Below are positions 44,657 through 53,788 of a stretch of DNA of 64,000 nt, one piece after another. The stretch covers positions 1 through 64,000 of the forward strand of contig CACBAO010000008.1 of assembly GCA_902537235.1 (NCBI GenBank). The letters are read 5' to 3'. The position numbers were made by a program, and so were the translations under genes. The first letter of the stretch is position 1. Every line of letters starts with the position of its first letter. A model generated the notes under the pieces. That model had not been told where the DNA came from. It worked only from the letters and a program-made list of their open reading frames with translations, and searched no databases. Origin of the DNA: an uncultured Alphaproteobacteria bacterium. GTDB taxonomy: Bacteria > Pseudomonadota > Alphaproteobacteria > Rhodobacterales > Rhodobacteraceae.

Positions 44657-47455
44657 ATGGATAAAGAAGTTGACGCTACTGAGAGCCTTGGGAAGGTTTC
44701 TAAAACGACTTGTTATATGTGTGCATGTCGCTGCGGCATTGATGTGCATATAAAAGACAATGAAGTTGTTCATATAGAAGGTAATAGAGATCACCCAGTA
44801 AATAGGGGTGTTTTATGTGCAAAAGGCGCTTCTGGTATTTTTCAGCATAAAGCAGCCTCTAGACTAAAAAAGCCACTACGTAGAGTTGGTAAGCGTGGAG
44901 AGGGGAAGTTTAAAGAAATATCTTGGGACGAGGCTCTTAAGATTGCGGTTGAGTGGTTAATTCCCATTCGTAAAAAATCACCAGAAAAACTTGTCTTTTT
45001 TACTGGTCGAGATCAATCTCAGTCATTTACTGGCTGGTGGGCGCAAAAGTTTGGTACCCCCAACTACGCGGCCCATGGCGGCTTTTGCTCTGTAAATATG
45101 GCTGCTGCAGGTATTTATACTATGGGAGGTTCATTTTGGGAATTTGGTTCTCCTGATTGGGACAAAACGGAGCTGATGCTTCTTTTCGGTGTGGCAGAGG
45201 ATCATGACAGTAATCCTATTAAAAGAGGATTAGGAAAGTTAAAAAATAGAGGTGCAAAAGTTATCGCAATTAATCCAGTTAGGACTGGCTATAATTCAGT
45301 TGCAGATCAATGGGTAGGCATACGGCCAGGAACCGACGGTCTCTTGGTTCTTTCGCTTGTGCATACACTGCTTAAAAAGAAAAAAATTGACTTAGATTAT
45401 TTGCAAAGTTTTACAAATTCGCCATTCCTTGTGAGTGTTACATCAACTAATAAGAGCAAGGGGTTATTTTTAAGAGATAAAGACGGCTCTCCTCTTATAA
45501 TTGATCATATTTCTGGTAATTTGAAGAAATTTTCAGATAAGGGTGTGAAGCCGTCTTTGACTAAGTCTTATTCAAATAAAGATGGTTCCTTTAAGACTGT
45601 ATTTACTTTGTTAACTGAAAAATATTTGGACAATTCATATTCTCCAAAATTGGTTGCACCGCAGTGCGGATTGAAGGAAGAACAAATATTAAGCTTGGCC
45701 AATGATATAGCTACAACCGCGTTTAACAAGTCAATATACATCGATCAAAGTTGGGTAGACTTTAGGGGAGAAAAAAGGTCGGGTTTCACCGGCAGGCCGG
45801 TTAGTTTCCATGCGATGAGAGGTATTTCAGCGCACTCTAATGGATTTCAAACTTGCCGAGCTATACACTTGCTTCAAATTTTAATTGGTAGCGTTGATGT
45901 TCCGGGTGGATTTCGGTATAAGCCACCTTATCCAAAGCCGTTTGATGCGCACCCTAGGCCACATTTTAAATTTAGTCCTGATAGTGAATTAGATGGACCT
46001 CATCTTGGATATATAGGTGGACCCGAAGATTTAGCTTATACTGAGGATGGTAAACCAGCAAGAATTGATAAAGGTTTTACATGGGAAAACCCTATGTCTT
46101 CACATGGATTAATGCATACTGTAATAGCTAACTGTCACAGTGGAGATCCATATAAAATAGATACATTGTTTCTTTACATGGCCAATATGGCATGGAATTC
46201 CTCTATGAATACTGAGGAAACAATTAAGAAGTTAACAGCACGAGACGCTGACACAGGCGAGTATAGAATTCCTAGGATAATATACTCTGATAGCTATTAC
46301 TCGGAGACTGTTGCCTATGCTGATCTCATTTTGCCGGATACAACCTATTTAGAAAGATATGATTGCATATCTTTATTGGATCGGCCTATAGGTGAGCCCG
46401 ATCAAGTTAGTGATGCAATACGCTGGCCAGTTGTTAAGCCAAATAGAGATGTGAGAAGCTTTCAAGATGTTTTGCTACAACTTGGCGTTATGCTGGAGTT
46501 ACCAGGAATGGTAGACAGCGACAAGCGGCCATTATATGAAGATTACGCTGATTACATGCAGAAGCATCAGAGACGCCCAGGCATTGGGCCCTTAGCAGGA
46601 TTTAGAGGTGAGACTAATACAGATTGTGGCAGAGGAGACGTTAGCTTAAATCAAATTGAGAATTATATAAAGAATGGAGGATTTTGGAGTGAAAAAATCC
46701 CCGAGGAAGCCCAATATTATAAACCATGGAATAAAGCGTATCAAAAGTGGGCTGTTGAAATGGGTTTCTACGATAAAGAAGAGCCTTTTGTCTTTCAAAT
46801 CTATTTAGAACCACTAGCAAAGTTGCAAAATTACCACCAATTGCCAGATAATTTGAAACCTAAGAAGCATTTGTATAAAAGAATTGAAGAAAAAATGGAT
46901 CCGTTACCAATTTGGTGGTCAAATCATGATCCAAATAAAGTCAAAAAATATCCAATACATGCAATTACACAGAGACCTGCAGCAATGTATCATAGTTGGG
47001 GCAGTCAGAATGTTTGGTTGAGACAAATTCATGGTTCCAATAAATTATTTGTGTCTGAAGGTATTTGGAAAGAAAAGAATTTCAAAGATGGAGACTGGGC
47101 AAGATTGACGTCAGAAAATTCATCAATAGTTGTTCCGGTTGCGCTTATGAAGAGCCAAAACGAAAATACGGTATGGACATGGAATGCAATCGGCAAAAGA
47201 AAAGGATCTTGGGCTTTAGATGAAAATGTGGAGGAGGCTAATGAAGGTTTTATAATAAATCACCTTATTTCTGATCTCCTGCCCGAAAATGATAGCGGCT
47301 ACAGATATAGTAATTCTGATCCTATTACTGGACAAGCTGCATGGTATGACCTATTGGTTAATATTGAAAAAGTCGACAACCCCACCAAGGTATCTCTCCC
47401 ACAGTTTCCAGTATTGGGCTCTCCTGTAAATGTTGGGGTAGATAAAAAGAAATGA
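44657..47455 (+). CDS. soeA: Molybdopterin oxidoreductase, sulfite dehydrogenase SoeA type
   Basis: 932 residues of the DMSO reductase family. The N-terminal [4Fe-4S] set is C19, C22, C26 (TTCYMCACRCG) and C54 (GVLCAKG). The bis-MGD core continues with FFTGRDQSQSFTGWWAQKFGTPNYAAHGGFCSVNMA, FGVAEDHDSNP and INPVRTGYNSVADQWVG. The C-terminal cofactor lobe has QRPAAMYHSWGSQN. No Tat signal is present, so it acts in the cytoplasm. The size, the text and the soeB-soeC order match the SoeABC sulfite:quinone oxidoreductase, oxidising sulfite to sulfate. A polysulfide or tetrathionate enzyme is the weaker alternative. Confidence 0.88.
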   Translation: MDKEVDATESLGKVSKTTCYMCACRCGIDVHIKDNEVVHIEGNRDHPVNRGVLCAKGASGIFQHKAASRLKKPLRRVGKRGEGKFKEISWDEALKIAVEWLIPIRKKSPEKLVFFTGRDQSQSFTGWWAQKFGTPNYAAHGGFCSVNMAAAGIYTMGGSFWEFGSPDWDKTELMLLFGVAEDHDSNPIKRGLGKLKNRGAKVIAINPVRTGYNSVADQWVGIRPGTDGLLVLSLVHTLLKKKKIDLDYLQSFTNSPFLVSVTSTNKSKGLFLRDKDGSPLIIDHISGNLKKFSDKGVKPSLTKSYSNKDGSFKTVFTLLTEKYLDNSYSPKLVAPQCGLKEEQILSLANDIATTAFNKSIYIDQSWVDFRGEKRSGFTGRPVSFHAMRGISAHSNGFQTCRAIHLLQILIGSVDVPGGFRYKPPYPKPFDAHPRPHFKFSPDSELDGPHLGYIGGPEDLAYTEDGKPARIDKGFTWENPMSSHGLMHTVIANCHSGDPYKIDTLFLYMANMAWNSSMNTEETIKKLTARDADTGEYRIPRIIYSDSYYSETVAYADLILPDTTYLERYDCISLLDRPIGEPDQVSDAIRWPVVKPNRDVRSFQDVLLQLGVMLELPGMVDSDKRPLYEDYADYMQKHQRRPGIGPLAGFRGETNTDCGRGDVSLNQIENYIKNGGFWSEKIPEEAQYYKPWNKAYQKWAVEMGFYDKEEPFVFQIYLEPLAKLQNYHQLPDNLKPKKHLYKRIEEKMDPLPIWWSNHDPNKVKKYPIHAITQRPAAMYHSWGSQNVWLRQIHGSNKLFVSEGIWKEKNFKDGDWARLTSENSSIVVPVALMKSQNENTVWTWNAIGKRKGSWALDENVEEANEGFIINHLISDLLPENDSGYRYSNSDPITGQAAWYDLLVNIEKVDNPTKVSLPQFPVLGSPVNVGVDKKK

Positions 47456-47462
47456 GCAAGAA

Positions 47463-48206
47463 TTGACAAAATTACCTAAATGCGAAGATAAAAAACTAGG
47501 GCTTTTAATTGATCTTGACACTTGTGTCGGATGTCACGGATGTGTAGTGAGTTGTAAGGAATGGAATTCATCGGGAAGTGAAAAACAGTTAAGTGACATA
47601 AACTCCCATCAGAAGGATCCAGTTGGAACTTTTTTAAATCGAGTTCATTCATATGAGAGAGAAAACAGCTGTACGAATGAAACTGAGACCTTTTATTTTC
47701 CAAGATCTTGCCTTCATTGTGAAGATGCACCTTGTGTGACTGTTTGCCCGACAGGAGCAAGTTATAAGAGAGAAGAAGATGGGATAGTTCTTGTTAATGA
47801 AGATGATTGTATGGGCTGTGGGCTTTGTGCTTGGGCATGTCCCTATGGCGCTCGAGAGTTAGATTTAGTAAGCGGTGTGATGAAAAAGTGTACTTTGTGT
47901 ATTGATAGAATTTATAGTGAAGAGCTTCCACCAGAGGACAGAGTGCCTGTGTGTGTAAAGAGTTGTCCCACTGGCGCAAGAGCATTTGGCGATTTCAATG
48001 ACCCTAACTCAGATGTTTCAAAAAAGGTCAAAGAGAGAGGTGGGATTGATCTTATGCCTGAAATGCAAACAAAACCAGTTAATAAATATCTACTTCCTAG
48101 AATAAAGTCTAAGGACTCCGTTGGGTCTGTTGGGTCAGTTGGTGAGGAGGAAACAGATGCTACAGGACTACTTGGTTGGGTAGATAGAGCTCTTAGTAAG
48201 TTCTGA
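47463..48206 (+). CDS. soeB: Iron-sulfur subunit SoeB (four [4Fe-4S] ferredoxin type)
   Basis: 247 residues from a TTG at 47463. Cys clusters come in the DmsB order: CVGCHGCVVSC (21-31), CLHCEDAPCVTVCP, CMGCGLCAWACPYGA and the KKCTLC plus CVKSCPTGA set, together enough for four clusters. It carries electrons from SoeA to SoeC. Near the C-terminus is a short (SVG)3 repeat encoded by a 9-base tandem repeat. It follows soeA by 7 bases and its TGA overlaps the soeC ATG by one base. Confidence 0.92.
   Translation: MTKLPKCEDKKLGLLIDLDTCVGCHGCVVSCKEWNSSGSEKQLSDINSHQKDPVGTFLNRVHSYERENSCTNETETFYFPRSCLHCEDAPCVTVCPTGASYKREEDGIVLVNEDDCMGCGLCAWACPYGARELDLVSGVMKKCTLCIDRIYSEELPPEDRVPVCVKSCPTGARAFGDFNDPNSDVSKKVKERGGIDLMPEMQTKPVNKYLLPRIKSKDSVGSVGSVGEEETDATGLLGWVDRALSKF
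48120..48143 (+). repeat. Short 9-base tandem repeat in soeB
   Basis: GTTGGGTCT at 48120-48128, GTTGGGTCA at 48129-48137 and the partial copy GTTGGT at 48138-48143 encode three Val-Gly units, giving SVGSVGSVG in the linker before the C-terminal helix. This is a likely slippage site with in-frame length change. Confidence 0.6.
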
Positions 48207-49078
48207 TGCATCCTGCTCCATCAATAATTCTTTTTACTGTTCTTTCTGGTTTTGGTTTTGGGCTGATTTCAATTGTCGGGCTGCTGCAATTTTTGAGTCA
48301 GATCAGCGCAGTTAATATTATTATTTTTTCTTTAATAGGGCTTATTTTTTCAACCGTTGGATTAATCTCCTCTTTTTTTCATCTTGCAAACAAAAAAAAT
48401 GCAATCAAATCCATGTCTCAATGGCAAACTAGCTGGCTCAGTCGAGAGGCAATTTCCTCGATCTTCTGCCTATCAATTGTTGTAGGAAACATTGGTTGGG
48501 TTTTTATTCAAAATCGATATATCAATGAGGTTGGCATAGTGTTATTTCTTTTATCCTTATTTACTATTTTTACTACTTCCATGATTTATGCACAGTTAAA
48601 AACCGTTCCATCTTGGAATAATATATTAACGCCTGCTCTTTTTATTTTTGCAGCTTTGGCTGGTGGCTCAATTCTATTAATGGATTACGCTAGCTTAGTT
48701 TTGCTACTAATTTTTGGGGTTCTTCAAGTCTGGTTTTGGTATATTGCTGACCAAAGTTTTATGTATAAAGAAACAACTATTGGTACTGCTCTGGGATTTA
48801 GTAAAAATGAAAATATCAGAGCTTTTGATTTTGCTCATACTAATAGAAACTATTTGCTTAATGAGATGGTTTACAAAGTTGCTAGGAAACATGCAATAAA
48901 AATAAGATATATCTCTTTCTTTGCGGCATTTGTTTTTCCAATGTCATTAACTTTAATCTTTCCAGGTAATTTTAGCGTTAGCGTTTTTATGCTTGTCTTT
49001 CACCTTGTAGGAATTTATTTTTCAAGATGGTTATTTTTTGCTGAGGCTAAACATGCGGTTAGTTTTTATTATAATTAA
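48206..49078 (+). CDS. soeC: Membrane anchor subunit SoeC (DmsC family)
   Basis: 290 residues with about eight hydrophobic helices. The opening MHPAPSIILFTVLSGFGFGLISI and the segment SFFHLANKKNAIKSMSQWQTSWLSREAISS are typical of the SoeC/DmsC anchor. The His in the FHLAN helix and the Arg in WLSRE lie near the quinone site. It fixes SoeAB to the cytoplasmic face of the inner membrane and passes electrons to the quinone pool. It is the last gene of the soeABC unit. Confidence 0.9.
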   Translation: MHPAPSIILFTVLSGFGFGLISIVGLLQFLSQISAVNIIIFSLIGLIFSTVGLISSFFHLANKKNAIKSMSQWQTSWLSREAISSIFCLSIVVGNIGWVFIQNRYINEVGIVLFLLSLFTIFTTSMIYAQLKTVPSWNNILTPALFIFAALAGGSILLMDYASLVLLLIFGVLQVWFWYIADQSFMYKETTIGTALGFSKNENIRAFDFAHTNRNYLLNEMVYKVARKHAIKIRYISFFAAFVFPMSLTLIFPGNFSVSVFMLVFHLVGIYFSRWLFFAEAKHAVSFYYN

Positions 49079-49170
49079 ATACTAATGGAGTGTTAGGGTT
49101 ACTTCAAATATATTTGTAAATATAAAATATTCACTTATCGAGGATTAATAGTAAGAGGGTTGCTTAAGAA

Positions 49171-50550
49171 ATGGAAAATGATCAAAAATTTCTCTTAAAT
49201 AATAGAGAAAAATTTAATAAAGAGTTATTGGATTTTGTTTCAATACCTTCGATAGCTGCTTTGCCAGAACATGCTAAAGACGTTCAAAGGGCTGCTGTCT
49301 GGTTAAAGGAAAGATTGTCTGAAGCAGGTATTGAAAATGCAGAGGTCATGGAGACAGGAGGCCAGCCAGCTGTATATGGTGACTGGATGCATGCAGGAAA
49401 TGGGAAGCCAACAGTACTAATATATGGCCATTTTGATGTGCAACCCGTAGATCCAGTTGAATTATGGGATCATGACCCGTTTGTACCAACAATAAAAGAT
49501 GAAAAGATTTTCGCAAGAGGAGCCTCAGATGATAAGGGATCTATGTTTATACCTATTATAGTTTTTGAGGCCATTTATAAAAGCAGTGGGTCCTTTCCCT
49601 TTAATATAAAATTCCTCTTTGAAGGAGAAGAAGAAATTGCGTCGCCTAAAATGCCTGAGTTTGTATCAAGCAATGTAGATAAATTAAAGTGCGATATGAT
49701 TTTTTCTGCTGATGGCGGGCAATTTTCTGAAGATGAGCCAAATCTAGCAGTTGGATTTAAGGGCATATTAGGTTTTGATATCGAGGTTGTTGGTCCAGAA
49801 ACCGATAAGCATTCAGGATTATTTGGAGCAGCAATCGCCAATCCCATTATGGCAATTACACAATTACTTTCTTCTATGAAAAATTCTGACGGCGAGATCA
49901 CGATAGATGGTTTTTATGACGAGGTCGTGCCTCTAAATGATAAAGATAAAGCTGAGATTGCTCGAGTTCCATTTAATGAAAAAGAGTACTTGAAATTAAC
50001 AGGATCCGTAGGTTTAGATGGCGAAGTTGGATATACTGCGCCGGAAAGAATAGGTGCGCGTCCTACATTGGACATAAACGGCATATGGGGTGGGTATCAA
50101 GGCGTAGGTACGAAAACAGTTTTACCCGCTAAGGCAAACGTAAAAATAACTTGTAGATTGGTTGCCAATCAAAAACCGAAGGAAATTTTAAAAAAGATAG
50201 AAAAGCACGTTGAAAAATTTTTACCTAGAGGAGTAACTGGAAAGGTCATTCCATTGCAAGATGAAGGTGACCCACTATTGATACCAGAAAACCATAGGTC
50301 AACAGAAGTTGCAAGAGATGTGCTCAAAAATGTTTATGGTAAAGAACCGTATATGATTAGAGTAGGGGGGTCGATACCTATTCTTTCCGCGTTCTACAAA
50401 TATCTTGGAATACACGCTACTATGTTTGCTTTTCAGCTAGACGATGAAAACTGGCACGCACCGAACGAATTTTTTCGTTTATCAAGCTTCTATAAGGGAC
50501 AGGAGGCATATCGGCAATTATTTCATAAAATTGGAGGTCTAAGTTCTTGA
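49171..50550 (+). CDS. M20 family peptidase (dipeptidase)
   Basis: 459 residues, PepV/CNDP-like in size. The metal ligand His and the following Asp are in YGHFDVQPVD (near 87-96), the bridging Asp and the catalytic pair in RGASDDKGS and FEGEEEIASP, and the late His in FQLDDENWHAPNE. The dimerisation lid domain lies between about 205 and 330. It hydrolyses dipeptides or N-acyl amino acids with two zinc ions. Its TGA overlaps the TTG of the DsbA-like gene by 4 bases. Confidence 0.9.
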   Translation: MENDQKFLLNNREKFNKELLDFVSIPSIAALPEHAKDVQRAAVWLKERLSEAGIENAEVMETGGQPAVYGDWMHAGNGKPTVLIYGHFDVQPVDPVELWDHDPFVPTIKDEKIFARGASDDKGSMFIPIIVFEAIYKSSGSFPFNIKFLFEGEEEIASPKMPEFVSSNVDKLKCDMIFSADGGQFSEDEPNLAVGFKGILGFDIEVVGPETDKHSGLFGAAIANPIMAITQLLSSMKNSDGEITIDGFYDEVVPLNDKDKAEIARVPFNEKEYLKLTGSVGLDGEVGYTAPERIGARPTLDINGIWGGYQGVGTKTVLPAKANVKITCRLVANQKPKEILKKIEKHVEKFLPRGVTGKVIPLQDEGDPLLIPENHRSTEVARDVLKNVYGKEPYMIRVGGSIPILSAFYKYLGIHATMFAFQLDDENWHAPNEFFRLSSFYKGQEAYRQLFHKIGGLSS

Positions 50551-51314
50551 TATTTGGAAAACTAAAAGCTATCTCGTTTACAATCCTCTTCGTAGTTAAA
50601 TTTTTCACAAGCTTGCCTTTGTTAGCTCAAGAAAAAAACAGTGACGATTTTTCAGAAAGTGAGATGGCAACAATAAAACAGTTAGCACTGGAAGCTTTGC
50701 TAGAAAATCCTGAAATACTGAGAGAGGCCTCTAGAATCCTTCAAGCTAGGGAAGAACAGCAAAGGAATGATAATGTTTCAAATCTTATAAGAGAATATAG
50801 TTCAGAACTAACCAATACTGAAGATACAGTTGTTATTGGTAATCCAACCGGAGATATTACGATTGTTGAATTCTTTGATTATAACTGTCCGTATTGCAAA
50901 ACGGCCGCAACAGATCTTCAAAATTTAATTAAAGCTGATGAGAACATAAAGTTTATTCCACGCGAGTGGCCTATTTTAAACAATAATAGTGTTATTGCCG
51001 CAAAAGCGGCTTTAGCATCAATCGCACAAGGCAAGTACAAAGAATATCATTGGCGGCTTATGAAGGAAGGTAGTCTAACTGAGACTAAAATTTTTGAAAT
51101 AGCAAAAAATTTAAAAATTGATATCGCTAGCTTGAAAAAAGATATGGAAAGTGAATTCGTAATAAACCACATAGCAAAATCTACCGCACTAGCAAGACGA
51201 ATAGGTTTTTCTGGCACACCTCTATTTATAATAGAGGGTAAATTTTTCCCGGGCTTTGTGCCTTTAGAGGAGCTTGAACTTATTATTTCTGACATCAGAG
51301 AAAGTAGAATGTAA
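50547..51314 (+). CDS. DsbA-like periplasmic thiol:disulfide protein
   Basis: 255 residues from a TTG at 50547 overlapping the preceding stop. A hydrophobic stretch (about 10-26) ending LLAQEK is a signal peptide. Residues 38-90 are charged helices, as in the ScsC/BdbD-like group with an N-terminal oligomerisation segment. The thioredoxin domain has CPYC (C114, C117 in FFDYNCPYCKTA) and the cis-Pro loop GFSGTPLFII. It probably makes or isomerises disulfides in the periplasm. Coupling to the peptidase gene seems positional only. Confidence 0.88.
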   Translation: MIFGKLKAISFTILFVVKFFTSLPLLAQEKNSDDFSESEMATIKQLALEALLENPEILREASRILQAREEQQRNDNVSNLIREYSSELTNTEDTVVIGNPTGDITIVEFFDYNCPYCKTAATDLQNLIKADENIKFIPREWPILNNNSVIAAKAALASIAQGKYKEYHWRLMKEGSLTETKIFEIAKNLKIDIASLKKDMESEFVINHIAKSTALARRIGFSGTPLFIIEGKFFPGFVPLEELELIISDIRESRM

Positions 51315-51345
51315 ACGATTAGATTGCATACATATTTATAATCTC

Positions 51346-52767
51346 TCAAATGCCTAAAGTTGAATAGGTGCTGGCTACTCTACTTATCGAAACCATCATA
51401 GCAGCAGTACGCAAGTCAGGAATATTTTTATCTGAGTTCCAACGAGCGCTTATTACATCATACGTAGTTCGCATGGTATCTTCTAGTCCTGATCTTACTA
51501 AATCAAGCTCTGAGTCGCCTTTAACAATCTCTTTTTTAAACTCGTCAGAAAATTTTTCTTTAGTCATAGATTCAATTCCACTGATTAAAGAAGACAGTTG
51601 GTTTTCTTGAGCACGTTTTTGTAGTCTACCAAATCTTATTCTGCTTAAATTTTTGATCCATTCGAAGTAGCTAACTGTAACTCCACCAGCATTAGCATAT
51701 AAATCAGGAATAATGATTTTACTATTTTTATTTAATATCTTGTCAGCAATGGACGAAATTGGTCCATTTGCTGCTTCAACGATTAGAGGAGCCTTAATTC
51801 TTGCAGCATTTTCTTCAGTTATTACCAACTCCATTGCTGCAGGAATCAGGATATCGGCATCAGCTTCCAGAAGCTCTGACCCTTTATCGGTAAACCCCGG
51901 ATAGCCTTTTATTGAGCCATTTTTTATTATATGGTCTCGTAATCTCTGGATATCGATCCCTTGCTCATTTATTATCGCACCACCCCGCTCCAAAACATGA
52001 GTTATTTTTGCACCATCGTCCATAGATAAAAATAGTGCGGCATGATAACCAACATTACCCAGACCCTGTACTATTACTCGTTTTCCACTTAATCCCGGTG
52101 AGAGTCCTGTTTTTTCTAAATCAATTTTACTGTCAAAGAATGCGTTTAGTGCGTATTTTACGCCACGCCCAGTAGCTTCAGTTCTGCCAGCAATCCCTCC
52201 TTTGCTTACAGGTTTTCCAGTAACGCAGGCCCATGCATTTAAATCGGTAGGGTACAACCTCCTATATTCGTCTGCCATCCAGGCCATTTCTCGTTCCCCT
52301 GTGCCCACATCAGGTGCTGGTACATTCTGTGACGGATGAATTAAATCTCTTTTAGCCAGTTCTTGAGTAAACCGTCGGGTAATTTTTTCTAGCTCTTCGG
52401 CACTCCATTCTTTTGGATCAATGATTAGGCCTCCTTTTGATCCCCCGAAAGGCACCTCAACAAGCGAACACTTATAAGTCATAAGAGCTGCTAAAGCTTC
52501 AACTTCTTCTTGATTTACATCTAAATCGTATCTGATACCACCTTTAACAGGTTCAAAGTGATCAGAGTGTACTGATCTATATCCTTGAAATGTATAAACT
52601 TTATTTCTTAATCTAACGCCAAATCTTACTAAATAAGTTGAATTTGCTTGCATAATTTGTTCTGCAAGATCGTCAGTTAAAGCAGTCTCTGATTTATTAA
52701 TGTTTAAAAATTTTATAGCTTGCTTGAAGTTGCTTTCAATCGACTTTAAAAATTCTTTTCCTGCCAT
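51346..52767 (-). CDS. Glutamate dehydrogenase (Glu/Leu/Phe/Val family)
   Basis: 473 residues. The substrate-binding and catalytic lysines sit in VKGGIRYDLDVNQEEVEALAALMTYKCSLVEVPFGGSKGG. GIAGRTEATGRGV begins the nucleotide domain, and VIVQGLGNVGYHAALFL is the dinucleotide loop. It interconverts glutamate and 2-oxoglutarate with ammonia. The preference for NAD or NADP cannot be fixed by eye. It is a single transcription unit, divergent from the DMT transporter. Confidence 0.9.
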   Translation of the reverse strand: MAGKEFLKSIESNFKQAIKFLNINKSETALTDDLAEQIMQANSTYLVRFGVRLRNKVYTFQGYRSVHSDHFEPVKGGIRYDLDVNQEEVEALAALMTYKCSLVEVPFGGSKGGLIIDPKEWSAEELEKITRRFTQELAKRDLIHPSQNVPAPDVGTGEREMAWMADEYRRLYPTDLNAWACVTGKPVSKGGIAGRTEATGRGVKYALNAFFDSKIDLEKTGLSPGLSGKRVIVQGLGNVGYHAALFLSMDDGAKITHVLERGGAIINEQGIDIQRLRDHIIKNGSIKGYPGFTDKGSELLEADADILIPAAMELVITEENAARIKAPLIVEAANGPISSIADKILNKNSKIIIPDLYANAGGVTVSYFEWIKNLSRIRFGRLQKRAQENQLSSLISGIESMTKEKFSDEFKKEIVKGDSELDLVRSGLEDTMRTTYDVISARWNSDKNIPDLRTAAMMVSISRVASTYSTLGI

Positions 52768-52880
52768 TTCAATTCCCCCTACGGAAAGATTAACATGTTT
52801 ACTTTATTACTTAAAGCTATTAGAGATTCTTTGTCTATTTGAGAAAAGATTAATGAGAATATTGCAAATTTTAGAAGACT

Positions 52881-53753
52881 ATGACAGATAAGAGCTTTGG
52901 TATTCTTTTAGCTGTTACCGCAGGAATACTTTGGTCCACTATAGGATTAAGTATCAAGAGCATTGAGGAGGCCAATGCGTTTGAAATATTATTTTATCGT
53001 TCAATTTTCATTTCAATTTTTATTGGGTTTTTGCTCCATTTTTTTTTCAGGTTTAACTTTTTTCTTCTTTTAAGAAACTGGATGTCTTATTTGTCTGGTG
53101 GTACTGCGCTATTTTTTGCATATATAGGAGGAATTTACGCTTTATTAACAACATCAGCAGCAAATGCTCTCCTATTATTTGCTTGCGCCCCAATATTTAC
53201 AGCTATTTTGTCACCAATATTTCTAAAAGAAACAATATCAATCAAAACATTACTGTCCATTGCCATTGCTTTTACGGGCGTCTTTATAATGATTTGGGGT
53301 GATTTTGGTGGCGGTGATTGGAAAGGAAACTTATCCGCTATTATTTCAGCTATGGGCTTTTCTTTTTTTACTATCAATCTAAGACTAAACAAACATATGC
53401 AAATGTTACCATCTGTTTTTGCTTCAGGGATCATCGCATCCTCTGTTGCTTTCTTAATTATATTGTTTTCAAATTATAGTTTTCAGCTTATCAGCAAAGA
53501 CTTCTTCATTATTTTCATTTTAGGTGTCTTCCAGGTAGGTGGTGGCCTTGTTTTATATACTCTAGGCTCAAAATTTGTGCCTGCAACGCAACTAACCATA
53601 CTAATGCTTGGAGAGGTATTTTTGGGTCCGGTTTGGGTATGGATTTTTATTGGGGAAGAGGTTTTACTCAATACTATTCTAGGAGGATCTTTAATTTGCT
53701 TTGCTGTGGTGTATAATGCATTGTATTCTAACACCGACAAATTAATAAAATAA
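52881..53753 (+). CDS. EamA/DMT family transporter
   Basis: 290 residues with ten hydrophobic helices in two repeated EamA domains: GILLAVTAGILWSTIGLSIKS opens the first, and WKGNLSAIISAMGFSFFTIN the second. SPIFLKETIS and GEVFLGPVWVWIFIGEEVL are the paired signatures near the ends of the halves. It is probably a metabolite exporter, substrate unknown. It precedes the CaiC-like ligase by 35 bases on the same strand. Confidence 0.88.
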   Translation: MTDKSFGILLAVTAGILWSTIGLSIKSIEEANAFEILFYRSIFISIFIGFLLHFFFRFNFFLLLRNWMSYLSGGTALFFAYIGGIYALLTTSAANALLLFACAPIFTAILSPIFLKETISIKTLLSIAIAFTGVFIMIWGDFGGGDWKGNLSAIISAMGFSFFTINLRLNKHMQMLPSVFASGIIASSVAFLIILFSNYSFQLISKDFFIIFILGVFQVGGGLVLYTLGSKFVPATQLTILMLGEVFLGPVWVWIFIGEEVLLNTILGGSLICFAVVYNALYSNTDKLIK

Positions 53754-53788
53754 TAATTTAACGCTATTTTATAGTATGGAGTTTTATT

